Source: Leptospira ainlahdjerensis (lineage in GTDB: Bacteria; Spirochaetota; Leptospiria; Leptospirales; Leptospiraceae). From it: a stretch of 64,000 nucleotides of DNA. The notes below the pieces were generated by a model, which was not told the origin of the DNA, made no database searches, and was given only the letters and a program-made list of their open reading frames with translations. The stretch lies in contig NZ_JAFFPU010000068.1 of assembly GCF_016919175.1 (NCBI RefSeq), forward strand, positions 19,596-83,595, in the 5' to 3' direction. This document shows, one piece after another, positions 51,234 to 61,839 of the stretch (positions are counted from its first letter, which is position 1; each line of letters begins with the position of its first letter). Made by a program: the position numbers and the translations under genes.

Positions 51234-52127
51234 TTGAGCTTCCACGGCTTTTTTTAGAGTTTTGCTAAACCGAACTTCGTTTCCGATTTCATTGTAGATC
51301 AACTCATCCACGTTCATTCTCACCAAAAAGATTCCTCTTCCGGAAAGGTGGCTCGCGTTCGGGTCGGTGACCGGATCGGGAACTTTCGAAGGATCAAAAC
51401 CGGCCCCGTGGTCCTTTAGCAAAACGTAAATTTTCTGATTTTCAAAACTGATTTCCAACTGAACTACGTCGTTGAGTGCGTCGCAGATTTTATCCACGTG
51501 ATCAAAATAATTTACGTCCGAGGAAAGAAGCGTTGATTTCTTTTCGTAGTTGATGCCCGCGGAACCGTGTTCGATCGAATTGCCGAGAAGTTCATACAAA
51601 GCGAGTTTGATCGCTAAAATATCGTCCGTATGAATCCCGGGAATCAGGGAAATCGAACGCATCACGAGATTCACGTATTGATTTAGATTTTTAAGGCTCG
51701 GCTTGATCGCGAATTGTTGTTTGGATTCGGTGAGTTGAAAGTGATTCTTACTGATCAATTCCTGGCTGGAAATAAAAAGATTCTCGAATTTCTGGAGAGA
51801 ATGACGGATCGCGTCCATTCGAAACGGTTTGATAAAAAAGTCGACTGCCCCGAGACGAAGAGCGCGGATCGAAACGTCGATGTCCTGATTTCCGGTGATT
51901 ACGATAAAAGGAGTTTCGACTCCCATATCTCTGAGTCTGGAAACAAAGTCGATTCCGCTCATCTTTGGAAGCCGAACGTCGGTCACGATCAGATCAAAAG
52001 AGTGGTTTTTACAGATTTCCAGGGCTTCTTCGGCCGTTCCTGCCAAAGTAAGATCATGCAAGGAACCGAATATTTCTCGGAATAAATCTCGAATTACTTC
52101 TTCGTCATCTAAGAATAGGATTCGCAT
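51213..52127 (-). CDS. Receiver plus HATPase (RsbW-like) regulator
   Basis: A 304-aa protein: receiver domain (residues 1-120) with phospho-acceptor D50 in LIVTDVRLP and K in FFIKPF, then a helical linker and an HATPase domain (about 165-295) with ELLGNSIEHGS (N box), DHGAGFD and GRGIFLVR (G boxes). There is no DNA-binding domain. This arrangement belongs to partner-switching: the receiver controls an anti-sigma-like kinase acting on STAS proteins or sigma factors. It stands alone and converges on the barrel gene. Confidence 0.9.
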   Translation of the reverse strand: MRILFLDDEEVIRDLFREIFGSLHDLTLAGTAEEALEICKNHSFDLIVTDVRLPKMSGIDFVSRLRDMGVETPFIVITGNQDIDVSIRALRLGAVDFFIKPFRMDAIRHSLQKFENLFISSQELISKNHFQLTESKQQFAIKPSLKNLNQYVNLVMRSISLIPGIHTDDILAIKLALYELLGNSIEHGSAGINYEKKSTLLSSDVNYFDHVDKICDALNDVVQLEISFENQKIYVLLKDHGAGFDPSKVPDPVTDPNASHLSGRGIFLVRMNVDELIYNEIGNEVRFSKTLKKAVEAQSKVKTG

Positions 52128-52182
52128 AGGATCATTCCGGAATCAAAAATTACATTTTCGGAATGGATCCGTCAAGAGATTA

Positions 52183-53541
52183 TCAGTCTAAATTGTCGAG
52201 TTTGTCCAGATTATAGTTTGAAAGAATCTTCTGATTTAGGGATTGCAATTGTTCTTTTTGAAACGTCGCAATCCGATTGCCTGAAAAACGAAAAACTACG
52301 AATTCGTCCTTACTTTCATTTAAGATTTCCTTTAAATCCGCGAGAGAACGTACACGTTTGTCGTTTGCGGATTCTAAGATTTGGTCTTGGAAATCGTGAA
52401 ATCCTTGGTTTTCCGCGTCCGGGAACACTCTGCTGATAAAGACGAGACGGTTTTTTTCCGGGTGCGATTTCTTGTTATAGGATTCGTAGAGGTAGAGAAG
52501 TTTTTTATCCGAATTCTCTCTGTATTTATCGCCGGATTCCTTCAAATACGCTCCCGTGAGTTCGGTGAAAAAAAGACCTCCTGCGATGAGATAAGAAGGA
52601 GGTTTGTTTCCGGACTTGGAAGGGATAAAAAAGAATTCTTCCGTATACGGTTTTAGATTGTAGGAGATTTCCCTTTTTTTCCCGGCGCGAAAAATTCCGA
52701 AGGTGATTTGAGTTCCCGGCGGAGAATGATGATGATTTCGGGAAAGAATTCTCGAATAAACTTCCTGACGGTTCGGAGGAGTGGAAAATCCCTGACCGTT
52801 GATGCTATAGATCGCGTCGCCCGGAAATAAATTGTGGACCGGGCCGATTCCCGGAAGTACTTCCGAAACTACGATTCCGTGGGAAGAATCGGGAAAATAG
52901 AAGTTTTTTTCAGGAACCGTGAGCGCGTCGTCGAAATAAAATCCAGGATGAGTGATCGGATTGCTCGAAGCTCCGAGAAGAAAGGAACTTAGATATTCCG
53001 AGGGAATGTTCCAACGGCCGTCCGAATAACCGCAGATTCCATTTTTAGAATATAAGAATTTTCTTTCACTCGATTCCTCTTTTTGATGTTTACTCATCCT
53101 AAGGATCGAATGTGAAAAATCCGGATTGGCCCATTCCAACTTCGGAAAAAAATGAGAGCACCCGGATTGGTGGACGCCTGCGAAATGAGCGCGTTTTTTT
53201 TCGGAGAATTTTCCTCTTTGGGAAAAAAGCGCGAGGCCCGTCTCCGGATCGTGTTTGAAAATATACAAACGGGTTCCCGGTTTTGTTTCCGGATTCATTT
53301 CGGAAAAAAGAGGAAGTTCTCCCGGAGGAAGTAACGCGAGAATAAAATCCGGATTCGCGATGATAGCCGGAACTTTTCTTTCATAGTGCGCGCCTTTTTG
53401 CCAAGGATTCTGATGCGAAAACTTACGAAAGTGAACGAGGATCGTCTCCGCATTCAGAGAATCTGAAAACAAAAAAGCCAGAAGAAAAACCGGCAACATT
53501 CTAAAACAAAGATGTCTGGATAAAAACTGGAATACGATCAT
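52183..53541 (-). CDS. Protease-dead HtrA-like paralogue with PDZ domain
   Basis: A 452-aa secreted protein (leader through SDSLNA) that lies next to, and overlaps by four bases, the HtrA-like gene. Its C-terminal two thirds parallel that protease: [30 protein letters not shown] (PDZ), [13 protein letters not shown], and [19 protein letters not shown] against [18 protein letters not shown]. Where the protease has TNAHVV, CDLAI and GYSGGPA, this protein shows no matching His or Ser motif; FSQRG and [11 protein letters not shown] occupy the equivalent places. I infer a duplicated, inactive partner or substrate-binding subunit. Confidence 0.75.
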   Translation of the reverse strand: MIVFQFLSRHLCFRMLPVFLLAFLFSDSLNAETILVHFRKFSHQNPWQKGAHYERKVPAIIANPDFILALLPPGELPLFSEMNPETKPGTRLYIFKHDPETGLALFSQRGKFSEKKRAHFAGVHQSGCSHFFPKLEWANPDFSHSILRMSKHQKEESSERKFLYSKNGICGYSDGRWNIPSEYLSSFLLGASSNPITHPGFYFDDALTVPEKNFYFPDSSHGIVVSEVLPGIGPVHNLFPGDAIYSINGQGFSTPPNRQEVYSRILSRNHHHSPPGTQITFGIFRAGKKREISYNLKPYTEEFFFIPSKSGNKPPSYLIAGGLFFTELTGAYLKESGDKYRENSDKKLLYLYESYNKKSHPEKNRLVFISRVFPDAENQGFHDFQDQILESANDKRVRSLADLKEILNESKDEFVVFRFSGNRIATFQKEQLQSLNQKILSNYNLDKLDNLD

Positions 53542-55001
53542 TCGTCCGCCTCCGCGTCGAAGCGTTTTTTGATGCGGACATTGATCCGGTCTAGGGTTTC
53601 CCGGTCGAGAACGATCGGAAGATTCACACCTCGAAATTTCAGGCTGATCGTTCCACCGTAGAATTTTTTCCAGAGGGATTTAAAATCCTCCAGACTCGAA
53701 GGAGTTCGATCGTTGATGGATTCTAAGATCTTATAACGATAACCCGCATATTTAGAATTCAAAGGGTCCGGATAAACTCCGGAAAGAATGATGTCGCGGT
53801 CCGTAAATCGATAGAGTTCGTCTTGGATATAATAACTGTAGTGATAACGAAGGGAACTTTCCAGACGTTTGGAATCTCCTCCTGCGAGCGCGCGGTTCAC
53901 GGGTTGAAACAAAAAACCGCCGGAAAGAAAACTAGTTCCGCTTCCTTGTTGTCTGTAAAGATCCAGAGAAGGGACACGTTTGAGAGTACCTTCCACTTTG
54001 TAATTTTTTCCGTTTCGATAAAAGAAGATCTTAACCGGATCGCCGATGAACTTGTTCTCGATCATCTCGCCTATAAAAACGCCGCTCGGATCCAAAATTC
54101 CGCCTTCGTCGTTCAAGTAGGCTTCGTCGATTTTATAAACGAAATCCTCCGGTTTTAAAAGATCCGAAAAAGAAGAATCCGGATAAACCGTATTGATCAA
54201 AATTCCGTTCAATCCTTCCGGAATTTTGAGATAGTTTTTTAAGGAAGAAGAATAGCCGTTTTGAAAACTAAAACCCGGAAATGGAAAACCGTGATACGTT
54301 TCGTCTTCCACATCCTTTAGGAAGTGATTGATAATTTCCGGCGGAATCAGATAAGCCACGTTGCCTTGCGATTGACTGACTTGAAACGTAACCCCCGAAA
54401 CTTTTCCGTTTTGGATCGCCGGGCCGCCGGAATAACCGGGAACGATGTTTGCATTGACTCGAATCGCCTTTCTATAATCCAAACCTGTAAAGGAATAACG
54501 AACCCTTTCGAATCGGGAAACATTCCCGTTTTCTAATGTGATATTGTCGTCTCCTCCAGGATAACCTAAGATCAAAAGATTACTTCCGAGCGCGGGGGAG
54601 TTCTCGGCGATTTCCAAGGCTTCGATCCCGTTGAAAAATTCTTCGTCCTCGACTTGTAGGATCGCGAGATCGCAGTCGAAGCCGATGTATTGAACTTTTG
54701 CTTTGTAAAATTTGCTCGAATTAAAATGTTTCACCTTGAGATAACTCGAATTGGAAACCACGTGAGCGTTCGTAAGAATTCGGTTTCCAGAGATGATCAT
54801 ACCTGTGCCGGCGTCCCGGTTGATGGACTTTTCCGAATAACCGGATTGTTCTTCCTTTTCGGAAAACGTGTCGCTACGGATGATTACGACGCTGTCGAGT
54901 AGGGCCTTTAAGTCTGCGGAATTTCCGTTTTGAGCGGAAAGAGAGGAACCCAAAGTGATACTTAAGAAAAGTAGAATATTGTGAAGCGTATTTTTATTCA
55001 T
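53538..55001 (-). CDS. HtrA/Deg-like trypsin-family serine protease with PDZ domains
   Basis: A 487-aa secreted protein (leader ends about LSAQN). The trypsin-like domain (about 30-230) has [18 protein letters not shown] with the catalytic His, FDCDLAIL with Asp and PGYSGGPAI with Ser. A PDZ-like region (about 245-350) and a second one (about 400-465) follow. Such proteases degrade misfolded periplasmic proteins. It overlaps the upstream secreted gene by eight bases and the dead paralogue by four bases, so the three form one operon. Confidence 0.9.
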   Translation of the reverse strand: MNKNTLHNILLFLSITLGSSLSAQNGNSADLKALLDSVVIIRSDTFSEKEEQSGYSEKSINRDAGTGMIISGNRILTNAHVVSNSSYLKVKHFNSSKFYKAKVQYIGFDCDLAILQVEDEEFFNGIEALEIAENSPALGSNLLILGYPGGDDNITLENGNVSRFERVRYSFTGLDYRKAIRVNANIVPGYSGGPAIQNGKVSGVTFQVSQSQGNVAYLIPPEIINHFLKDVEDETYHGFPFPGFSFQNGYSSSLKNYLKIPEGLNGILINTVYPDSSFSDLLKPEDFVYKIDEAYLNDEGGILDPSGVFIGEMIENKFIGDPVKIFFYRNGKNYKVEGTLKRVPSLDLYRQQGSGTSFLSGGFLFQPVNRALAGGDSKRLESSLRYHYSYYIQDELYRFTDRDIILSGVYPDPLNSKYAGYRYKILESINDRTPSSLEDFKSLWKKFYGGTISLKFRGVNLPIVLDRETLDRINVRIKKRFDAEADE

Positions 55002-55884
55002 TGTAGATTTCCGCGTCTTGCCAGACGATTTTATCCGGTTCGATGGAATGGATTTTCAATTTTCCGAGATATTTCGCTCCTTCCTGGATCTGATCCGTGT
55101 CCTTATCATCCAGACGGATTTTTCCCAAGAAGTCGGATTTGATACGGATAAAAGAATACGGAGAAGAAGGAATACAACTCGCCTGAAACGAAAAATACGT
55201 GGCCTTGTCCCAGTAAAAATCGGAATCCTTTTTTAAAAAGATAAGAGGACAAGAAGAATCGAAGAAAATTTCCTTTCCGGAATTTAAGCTTCTTTTCGCC
55301 GGGTGTTTGGCGATGCTTAAGAAATATTGGAGACCGAAGTTGTCCTTATAGTCTTTTGGAGGACGGATTTTTTCGGAATGAGTTTCTTTGTTCGGTTTCT
55401 TTTTCGGATCCCAAGAAGAATGTTCTTCGACTCCGAGATCGTAGGAAGGTTTTACTTCGAGATAGACTTTCTTACCGATTTTTAAAACTTCACCCAGAGA
55501 AATTCTTTCGGGATTGTTTTTCCAAGAACTCCACTGAGAACCGAGATAGATAAAACCGGGAAATTTTTCCTCCTTACAATTGTAAGAGAGATAAATCACT
55601 TTTTCAAAACGACCGGATTCTTCAAATATGCAAGGACTTACGGGAACTGAATTGTGTTTTCTTCGAAAAGATACGGCTAAAAATTCCGAAGGGCTTTTCT
55701 GAAATTCTTTGAGAAAGAGTTTGAATTCTTCCTGCGCGCCGCGCGTTGGATCGGGTTCGGCGGAAATTCTGCGCGAATTCAGGATGAGGAAAAGAAGAAT
55801 CCAGACAAAGGGAATCCATTTCTTTCGAAATTTTTTCGAAGAATCGGATCTCAGAGTACGATCTTTCCTGAATTCTCTTATCAT
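54994..55884 (-). CDS. Secreted protein of unknown function, first in the protease operon
   Basis: A 296-aa protein with a long basic N-terminus followed by a leader helix ([20 protein letters not shown]). The mature part is beta-rich with about three cysteines, no family recognised, and no catalytic motif visible. It overlaps the HtrA-like gene start. It could supply a substrate or partner for the protease, a guess based only on the operon. Confidence 0.72.
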   Translation of the reverse strand: MIREFRKDRTLRSDSSKKFRKKWIPFVWILLFLILNSRRISAEPDPTRGAQEEFKLFLKEFQKSPSEFLAVSFRRKHNSVPVSPCIFEESGRFEKVIYLSYNCKEEKFPGFIYLGSQWSSWKNNPERISLGEVLKIGKKVYLEVKPSYDLGVEEHSSWDPKKKPNKETHSEKIRPPKDYKDNFGLQYFLSIAKHPAKRSLNSGKEIFFDSSCPLIFLKKDSDFYWDKATYFSFQASCIPSSPYSFIRIKSDFLGKIRLDDKDTDQIQEGAKYLGKLKIHSIEPDKIVWQDAEIYNE

Positions 55885-56157
55885 TGTTAAGAATATCGGT
55901 CTTTGCTCCCCCCGATATTAAATCCTCTCTGGCAAAGAGATCGACGAAATCGATTTCGGATTTGTTTTTAGAGAAGAATTCCGAGATTCTTCCCGATTTC
56001 GGATGATCGGCGATCAACGAAGAGGATGATTTTTATTCTTCTCTTATGTCCCAAAATTCTAATCTTTTTTAAAAAAAAGTACATCGGAAATCTCTGGCTA
56101 AAAATAATGGTTAAATCCAAAGAATAAGACTCATTTCGATAGATAGGGTAGGTTAGC

Positions 56158-57009
56158 TTGTCCAGCTGGAATTTTATTAAAACTGATCTCAACGAGAAAG
56201 ACTTTTTGATCGATTGCCGTTCGTCTGCGGCTTATCAAGAATCTACTCTGAGAGGAGCCTATAGCTTTCCTTTTATTAAGAAGGCATTCGCATCGGATCC
56301 GGAATCTCAAAAGAAGATGACCGGTCCCATAGAAGAAATTTTGAAACTCATACAGAAAGAAGGATCGACGCGTGTTATCGCCTTTGATGAAGGAATGGGT
56401 ATGTTTGCGTCGAGAATGGTTTTTCTTTTGAGAGCCGCCGGATATCAGAACGCTTTTCTCTATGGGAGCCGTTGGCCTTCCCAGGGAGTGGCTTTGGAAA
56501 AAGGTTCGAAAGAAATAGAGGTCGGCCCCGGAGACAAACCGAAAAAACTCGAAGGAGTGGTGGATAAGGCTTTCCTTGAAAAGAATTTAACTCGTCTTCA
56601 AATTTTTGATACGAGAACTCAGGAAGAATACGAAGGAAAACTTCCAAGACTCACGGCTCCGGAACCCGGTTCTTTGTGCGGCCGTCTTCCCGGAGCCTTT
56701 CTTTGGGACTGGAGAATTCTTTATGACGGTCAGGGAAATCTGATCGAAAAAACTCAGTTTAACAAAAAGCTGAGATCGTTTCCGTTCATGGCGGAACGGA
56801 CCACCGTGATTTACGATTACAACGGCGCGAGATCTTCCCTTCTTGCATTGATGTTACGCGAGGTCGGTTATTTGGATGTTCACACGTATCAAGGTTCTTG
56901 GTTTGAGTGGAGAAGATCCAGTCTTCCCAAACAAGCCGTCTCCGTTTATGGACAAAGTGGTTCCAGCGCGGCTGCTCCGAGAATCGGTGGAACCGATCGT
57001 AAATCCTAA
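56158..57009 (+). CDS. Two-domain rhodanese-like protein lacking the catalytic cysteine
   Basis: A 283-aa cytoplasmic protein with two rhodanese repeats (about 5-125 and 135-265). Rhodaneses carry the active Cys in the C-terminal domain (YCxxGxRA); here the equivalent [10 protein letters not shown] has D220 in its place. The N-terminal domain reads AFDEGMGM. So persulfide chemistry by the usual mechanism is unlikely; it may bind sulfur or a phosphate or act as a scaffold. The start is TTG 56158 with AGGT upstream. A strong terminator follows at 57077. Confidence 0.88.
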   Translation: MSSWNFIKTDLNEKDFLIDCRSSAAYQESTLRGAYSFPFIKKAFASDPESQKKMTGPIEEILKLIQKEGSTRVIAFDEGMGMFASRMVFLLRAAGYQNAFLYGSRWPSQGVALEKGSKEIEVGPGDKPKKLEGVVDKAFLEKNLTRLQIFDTRTQEEYEGKLPRLTAPEPGSLCGRLPGAFLWDWRILYDGQGNLIEKTQFNKKLRSFPFMAERTTVIYDYNGARSSLLALMLREVGYLDVHTYQGSWFEWRRSSLPKQAVSVYGQSGSSAAAPRIGGTDRKS

Positions 57010-57076
57010 AAAGGATTTTTTAAGAACGTTTCGAGCGAGCTATAAAACTCGCGTTTGACGTATTATAAAAAAGTAA

Positions 57077-57105
57077 AAAGGATTCGGAAACGAATCCTTT
57101 TTTTT
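57077..57105 (+). terminator. Rho-independent terminator after the rhodanese gene
   Basis: AAAGGATTCG, GAAA loop, CGAATCCTTT, then a run of T to 57105. Ten stem pairs with a stable GNRA loop followed by U-run: the clearest intrinsic terminator in the window. It lies 68 bases after the stop of the rhodanese gene. Confidence 0.9.
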
Positions 57106-57199
57106 ATGTAAGGAAGCGGATTTGTCCTTTGTTTTCCATCAAGAATCATCGCAAAATCGAGAAAGAAGATAAAAATCTTTTTTGCGAATTTTAATCTTT

Positions 57200-57326
57200 G
57201 TGTGAGTTCCCGCATTTGGGTTTCTTTCGGGAGTTCAAAAAAAAGTTTTCGGGGTCGCGGATATCCATCCGCCGATTTGCAAAATTTCAGATTTTTCGTA
57301 TCATCGAAGATCGTGTGAGTTCCCAC
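57200..57326. repeat. Two degenerate copies of the GT-centred palindrome
   Basis: GTGTGAGTTCCCGC (57200-57213) and GTGTGAGTTCCCAC (57313-57326) lie 113 bases apart in the 460-base gap before the GH31 gene, each followed by CATT and a partial GGGAGTT element. They match the palindrome family at lower conservation. No gene was seen in 57010-57472 apart from the terminator. Confidence 0.55.
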
Positions 57327-57472
57327 ATTGAGAGTTCTTCCGGGGAGTCCCAGAATCTTTTGTATTCCATTCTTTAGCGATGTCCTTTCGGAAAGAAGGT
57401 TGGAAATAAATTAGAACTGGATTTTTGTGAGATCCCTGATACTTCGGTAGTATCTTTTTATCGGGAGTTTCC

Positions 57473-59632
57473 ATGTTCTTACGGTCGTTATCGATTCTTG
57501 CGGTTCTTTTTTGTTTTTCATTCTGCAATCGTCCTTTCGCAAATTACACCAGACTTTCGCTTCCGACGGAGAAACAATTCCGTTTTGGAAAAGGATTTGA
57601 AGCAGTTCAAAAAGAGGAAGTTTTGGAAATTCGTTCTTCTCAGGGAATTTTTCTGGAACTCTCTTTACGATCTCCTTTCTTATCCGCCGCTAAGGGAGAA
57701 CAAAAAGTAAAATCGAAATTTGCTTCTTTTGAAATCAAAGATCAAATCCAAGTTCGTTGTAATTCTCAGAGCATCGATGCGATTTTTTCCAATGAAAAGG
57801 AACTCATAATTTCCGGAAAACTCGAAGGAGAAAATTGTAAGAGTTACTATGAGATTCGTTTTGTTTCGTTAGACGAAACGGCCCTGGAATTTAAGGTAGT
57901 ATTTTCGGATTCTTCTTTGAATCGTTCTTACATACGGATTCTTTCGGAAGAGACTGAAAATATCTTCGGACTCGGAGAACAATTCTCCCATTTTAATTTA
58001 AAGGGAAAAACTCCGTTTTTGTTTACCGAGGAACAAGGTTTGGGAAGGGGAGATCAACCCATCACCGCAGGAGCCAATCTTATGGCGGGCGCGGGAGGAA
58101 ACGAATATTCCACTTATACCCCGATTCCATTCTTTCTGACTTCCAAAAATCGATCTCTCTATTTTGAAAACACTTCGTATTCTATATTCGATTTTTCTAA
58201 ACCGGAAGAGATCACGATCTCGTTTCGAGAGAACGGCCTCAAAGGAACGATCTGGAAAGACGTTTCTCCCGTAAAACTCGTTCAGAAATTTGCTCTGAAA
58301 ACGGGGAAGGCTCCGATACTTCCGGATTGGGCCTATGGAACTTGGCTCGGAGTCCAAGGCGGAAAGGAAGTCGTATTAAAACATATCGAAGACGCGAAAA
58401 AAGCAGGAAACCCGATCACCGCACTTTGGATCCAGGATTGGGTGGGAAGAAGAAAGACAAGCTTCGGTTCCCAGCTCTGGTGGAGATGGATCGCGGATGA
58501 AAAGTCTTATCCCGATTTTAAAAAATTCTGTTCCGACTTAAACGCACAAGGGATTTCTGTATTAGGATATTTGAATCCTTTTTTGGCAAACGAAGGGCCT
58601 CTTTTCGAAGAGGCGGTTAAAAAGAATTACCTCGTAAAAAACAAAAACGGAAAGGACTACGAGATCGCGACCGCGGGTTTTCCTGCTTACTTGCTCGATC
58701 TTACAAACCCGGAAGCCGTGAAATGGATTCAGGGAATCATCCAAAAAAATATGATCGGAGCCGGGCTTTCGGGCTGGATGGCAGACTTTGGAGAATGGTT
58801 GCCTCTCGACGCGGTTTTGTATTCGGGCGTAAACGCTGAAAGCTATCATAACGTGTATCCGGTCGAATGGGCCCGAATCAATCGAGAAGCGATCCGGCAA
58901 GCGGGCAAGGAAGGAAAGATCGTATTCTTTACAAGAGCGGGTTACAGCGAATCGATGAAACATTCCACTCTCTTTTGGGAAGGGGATCAGATGGTGAGTT
59001 GGGGAGAACACGACGGTCTTATCTCCGCTCTTACGGGTCTTTTATCCGGGGGCCTTAGCGGAATTTCTCTCAATCACAGCGATATCGGTGGTTATACGAC
59101 GATCAACAACCCGATCAGAGATTACCACCGTTCGAAGGAGTTGTTTCTACGTTGGGCGGAATTGAACGTCTTTAGTCCCGCCTTTCGAACACACGAAGGA
59201 AATCGCCCCGAAAAAAACCATCAAGCCTACAGTGACGAAGAAACAATTCGAGAATTCGCGAGATACGGAAAGATGCACTTCGCATTAAAAGAATATCTGC
59301 AAGCTCTCGTAAAAGAAGCTTCTCTCACCGGACTACCCGTGGTTCGTCCGTTGTATCTACACTATCCAAACGATCGCCGAACACACGAGATCAAAAACGA
59401 ATTTTTATTGGGAGAAGATCTTTTGGTCATACCCGTTTTACAAAAGGGAGAAATCACCGTAGAAGGATATCTTCCCGAAGGAGAATGGGAACATCTCTGG
59501 ACTGGAAAAATTTTTATCGGAAAACAAGAGATCGAGGTGGAAAGTCCTTTGGGTAGCCCCGCGATCTTTTTAAGGAAGCACGGGGTTTGGTCCCACAAGC
59601 TGAGGCGCGCTCTTCTTCCTTTCAAACGATAA
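57473..59632 (+). CDS. GH31 alpha-glucosidase, YihQ-like, lipoprotein
   Basis: A 719-aa lipoprotein (lipobox in FSFC) of glycoside hydrolase family 31. The catalytic nucleophile lies in GWMADFGEWLP and the acid/base Asp in WEGDQMVSWGEHDGL; LNHSDIGGYTTI is the YihQ-type block. The sulfoquinovosidase subset is identified by a conserved Arg and Trp in a SFGKRVMWNW-like segment; here SFGSQLWWRW keeps the Trp but replaces the Arg with Gln. I therefore expect an alpha-glucoside or related substrate rather than sulfoquinovose, though the exact substrate is unknown. It is a single gene and probably acts in the periplasm. Confidence 0.9.
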   Translation: MFLRSLSILAVLFCFSFCNRPFANYTRLSLPTEKQFRFGKGFEAVQKEEVLEIRSSQGIFLELSLRSPFLSAAKGEQKVKSKFASFEIKDQIQVRCNSQSIDAIFSNEKELIISGKLEGENCKSYYEIRFVSLDETALEFKVVFSDSSLNRSYIRILSEETENIFGLGEQFSHFNLKGKTPFLFTEEQGLGRGDQPITAGANLMAGAGGNEYSTYTPIPFFLTSKNRSLYFENTSYSIFDFSKPEEITISFRENGLKGTIWKDVSPVKLVQKFALKTGKAPILPDWAYGTWLGVQGGKEVVLKHIEDAKKAGNPITALWIQDWVGRRKTSFGSQLWWRWIADEKSYPDFKKFCSDLNAQGISVLGYLNPFLANEGPLFEEAVKKNYLVKNKNGKDYEIATAGFPAYLLDLTNPEAVKWIQGIIQKNMIGAGLSGWMADFGEWLPLDAVLYSGVNAESYHNVYPVEWARINREAIRQAGKEGKIVFFTRAGYSESMKHSTLFWEGDQMVSWGEHDGLISALTGLLSGGLSGISLNHSDIGGYTTINNPIRDYHRSKELFLRWAELNVFSPAFRTHEGNRPEKNHQAYSDEETIREFARYGKMHFALKEYLQALVKEASLTGLPVVRPLYLHYPNDRRTHEIKNEFLLGEDLLVIPVLQKGEITVEGYLPEGEWEHLWTGKIFIGKQEIEVESPLGSPAIFLRKHGVWSHKLRRALLPFKR

Positions 59633-59806
59633 ACGAAGAAAAAGAAAGTTAAGGAAATAGAAGGTGTTGCGGGAATCGGAATCAAACGGAAGAATATTCT
59701 AAAAAATAAATATAGATCCGTTTGTGTATTCGCCCGTTGTAATTTTTTTCTACGTCTATTCCAGTAAGAGAAAAACGAATCGCAACTTTCTGCCGATTTC
59801 AAATAA

Positions 59807-59989
59807 ATGTTAGAAAGGGCAGGGGTTCGAAATCGAAAGGTCGGAGAATTAAATATTTGTAATACGAATTTCGATGAAGAAAAAGACTCCTATCTTCCCT
59901 ATGAAATAATTTTCAAAGAAGAATTATCGAGCCCCGATTCGTTTCCCAAAAAATCGATTCCGATCGATCTTTCGGAGGTGTTTGAGTAG
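59807..59989 (+). CDS. Possible small protein (60 aa)
   Basis: An open frame of 60 codons with a hydrophilic, acidic product (SYLPYEIIFKEELSSPDSFP). Its composition looks protein-like, but it has no recognisable family, no clear ribosome site and could be a remnant. Low confidence. Confidence 0.25.
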   Translation: MLERAGVRNRKVGELNICNTNFDEEKDSYLPYEIIFKEELSSPDSFPKKSIPIDLSEVFE

Positions 59990-61839
59990 ATTCGATTCGG
60001 ATCAAATCCGAGGAGTTGTGCACGCCTTTTAACAAAACCAGTGCTACTTGAAGTCAATTCTATATTTTGATACGAAAATAACTTCTCAATTCAAATCCGC
60101 AGAATCGGAATTTCTTTCTCGAATAAAAACATTAAGAGAACTCTGGAAACGAAATCGGCATTAAGAATTTAGGCCCATTTTTGCCCTCGCGTAGAATATC
60201 TTCGAAATTCGCGCTTTCTATGAATGGCAACCATCAGTCAGTCTACATAAGAAACGATCTTGAGGATTTTTCTTACATTACTACTTAGCATTCCGATACA
60301 ACAATTTATTTTTACAAGTAAGGCAAAATGCTAATCTATAATTTCAAATCAATCAGAATTAGAAGAATCGGCGCTCAGCACTCGATAGAGAAGACTTCAT
60401 CCGAGAGTGTGGAGAAAAAATATCTTTCCTGCTTGTCGTTCCTCGAAAATGTTTTAATTGTAAGGTGGTTTTATCGCTTGAAAGTATGTATCGTAATTAT
60501 TGAGAATCTCTAACTTGGATAGTGTATTTATAGTTTCATAGGATAAAAACTTGTGAAAAGTTCTCTTCAAACAATCAAAGCACCGGATTTAGAGTTTTTT
60601 ACCTGTTTTGATTTTTTAGGATATACTTTTGGAGATCATTTTTTCTAATTTCGGCCACATCCGCTTGGATCACTTTCAAGTACGTTTTCCCTCGTTTGGG
60701 ACTTTCTTTTGATTTTGCACATTACAAGCAAAATCGGAAAAGAGGGTGTCATCCCTGATTCAAGATTATAAATAATTTTGGACTATCTTGATTTGCATTC
60801 GTATATATACAATGTCCGGTTATGTAAACAATTACTAAATTTTCTCTTCCTAATTTTCGAAAACATTGATTAAACTTAATATAATTATGGAGATTTTATT
60901 GAGATTCTGTACGACTAGAAATTTGAGATAAGTCTTCTTGCAAATAGTAAGAAATAATTTTTTAATTTCTAAAATCGCTATTCAGAGGATGTAAGGTGAA
61001 TGATGATATGATGAATTATTTATATTAGAGTGTGTTGATTCATTATTTTGAAAAATATCCCGTCTTCTCTATTTTGCTTTCTATTTGAAGATTTTCCTTC
61101 TATGATTTGTTACAAACAGGCCCAGTCGGAACCGACCCTTTTTGCCGTTTTTCCTATACGCAAAACATAGAGGAATTATCTGGTGGTTTTTCAAAAGTAA
61201 TTCTTGACCTCATTTTTTTACTCTCCTATTTCCTTTTCGCAAACCTGGATGTCCTACTTTCTTTCGGATAGAGTCGATTATTTGGCCGTCTATTTACGTT
61301 AGTCTCATTTATATTACTGAGGGACTCCTGATCTCGAGAGTTTTAATGCGACCAAACTCATGTTTATGAACAGAAATATTAAATTTATGCTTCTTATTTG
61401 AAATTTTAGAACTATTGAAATGTTAATTTTAATCGAGGTCGAGTGATGTATGGCAAGGGAAGGATGATGATATTCTTTTTTTATATTATCGATTACTCGA
61501 AATTCAAATATATAGACATACAAGTTGAGAAAAGATTGGAATTAAATTTGATTTAGCAAAGATAAGAATGTGGAATCTCTGACGAAGAAATTATCACATC
61601 GATAAGAAGAATGGAAGGGGTGATCCGGCTGTAAAGATTTTATTGGGTCTCTTTCAGATGCAGGCCGCGGCCACTGAATTCTCCGAATATTTTTTTTAAA
61701 ATTGAATTGGTGTAATGCTTTGATTTTGATTCTTAGATTTGTTTGTGGCACAATACGGCCTTTTATGCGGTTGTCTTGTAGTCCCCCAGGTATATATTCG
61801 AACATCCTGCAACGCCTTTCGTTCACAAATTTTACTAAA
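59990..61839. other. AT-rich, gene-poor stretch
   Basis: About 1.85 kb without a convincing gene. The base composition is visibly more AT-rich than the rest of the window and no transposase, phage or repeat signature was recognised. Short frames such as the 61-codon one at 60328 have poor coding character. It could be a decayed island; the membrane protein at 61840 and the acetyltransferase after it share the AT-richness. Confidence 0.4.

Noticed and set aside
57473..59632. Calling the GH31 gene a sulfoquinovosidase
   Set aside because: The Arg of the R-x-x-W sulfonate clamp is Gln, so the general YihQ-like alpha-glucosidase name is safer.
60328..60513. A 61-codon frame in the AT-rich region as a gene
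   Set aside because: Weak start context, mixed composition and no recognisable family.
61542..61826. A 94-codon minus-strand frame as a transposase remnant
   Set aside because: No catalytic motif or terminal repeats were seen; similarity to any transposase was not apparent.
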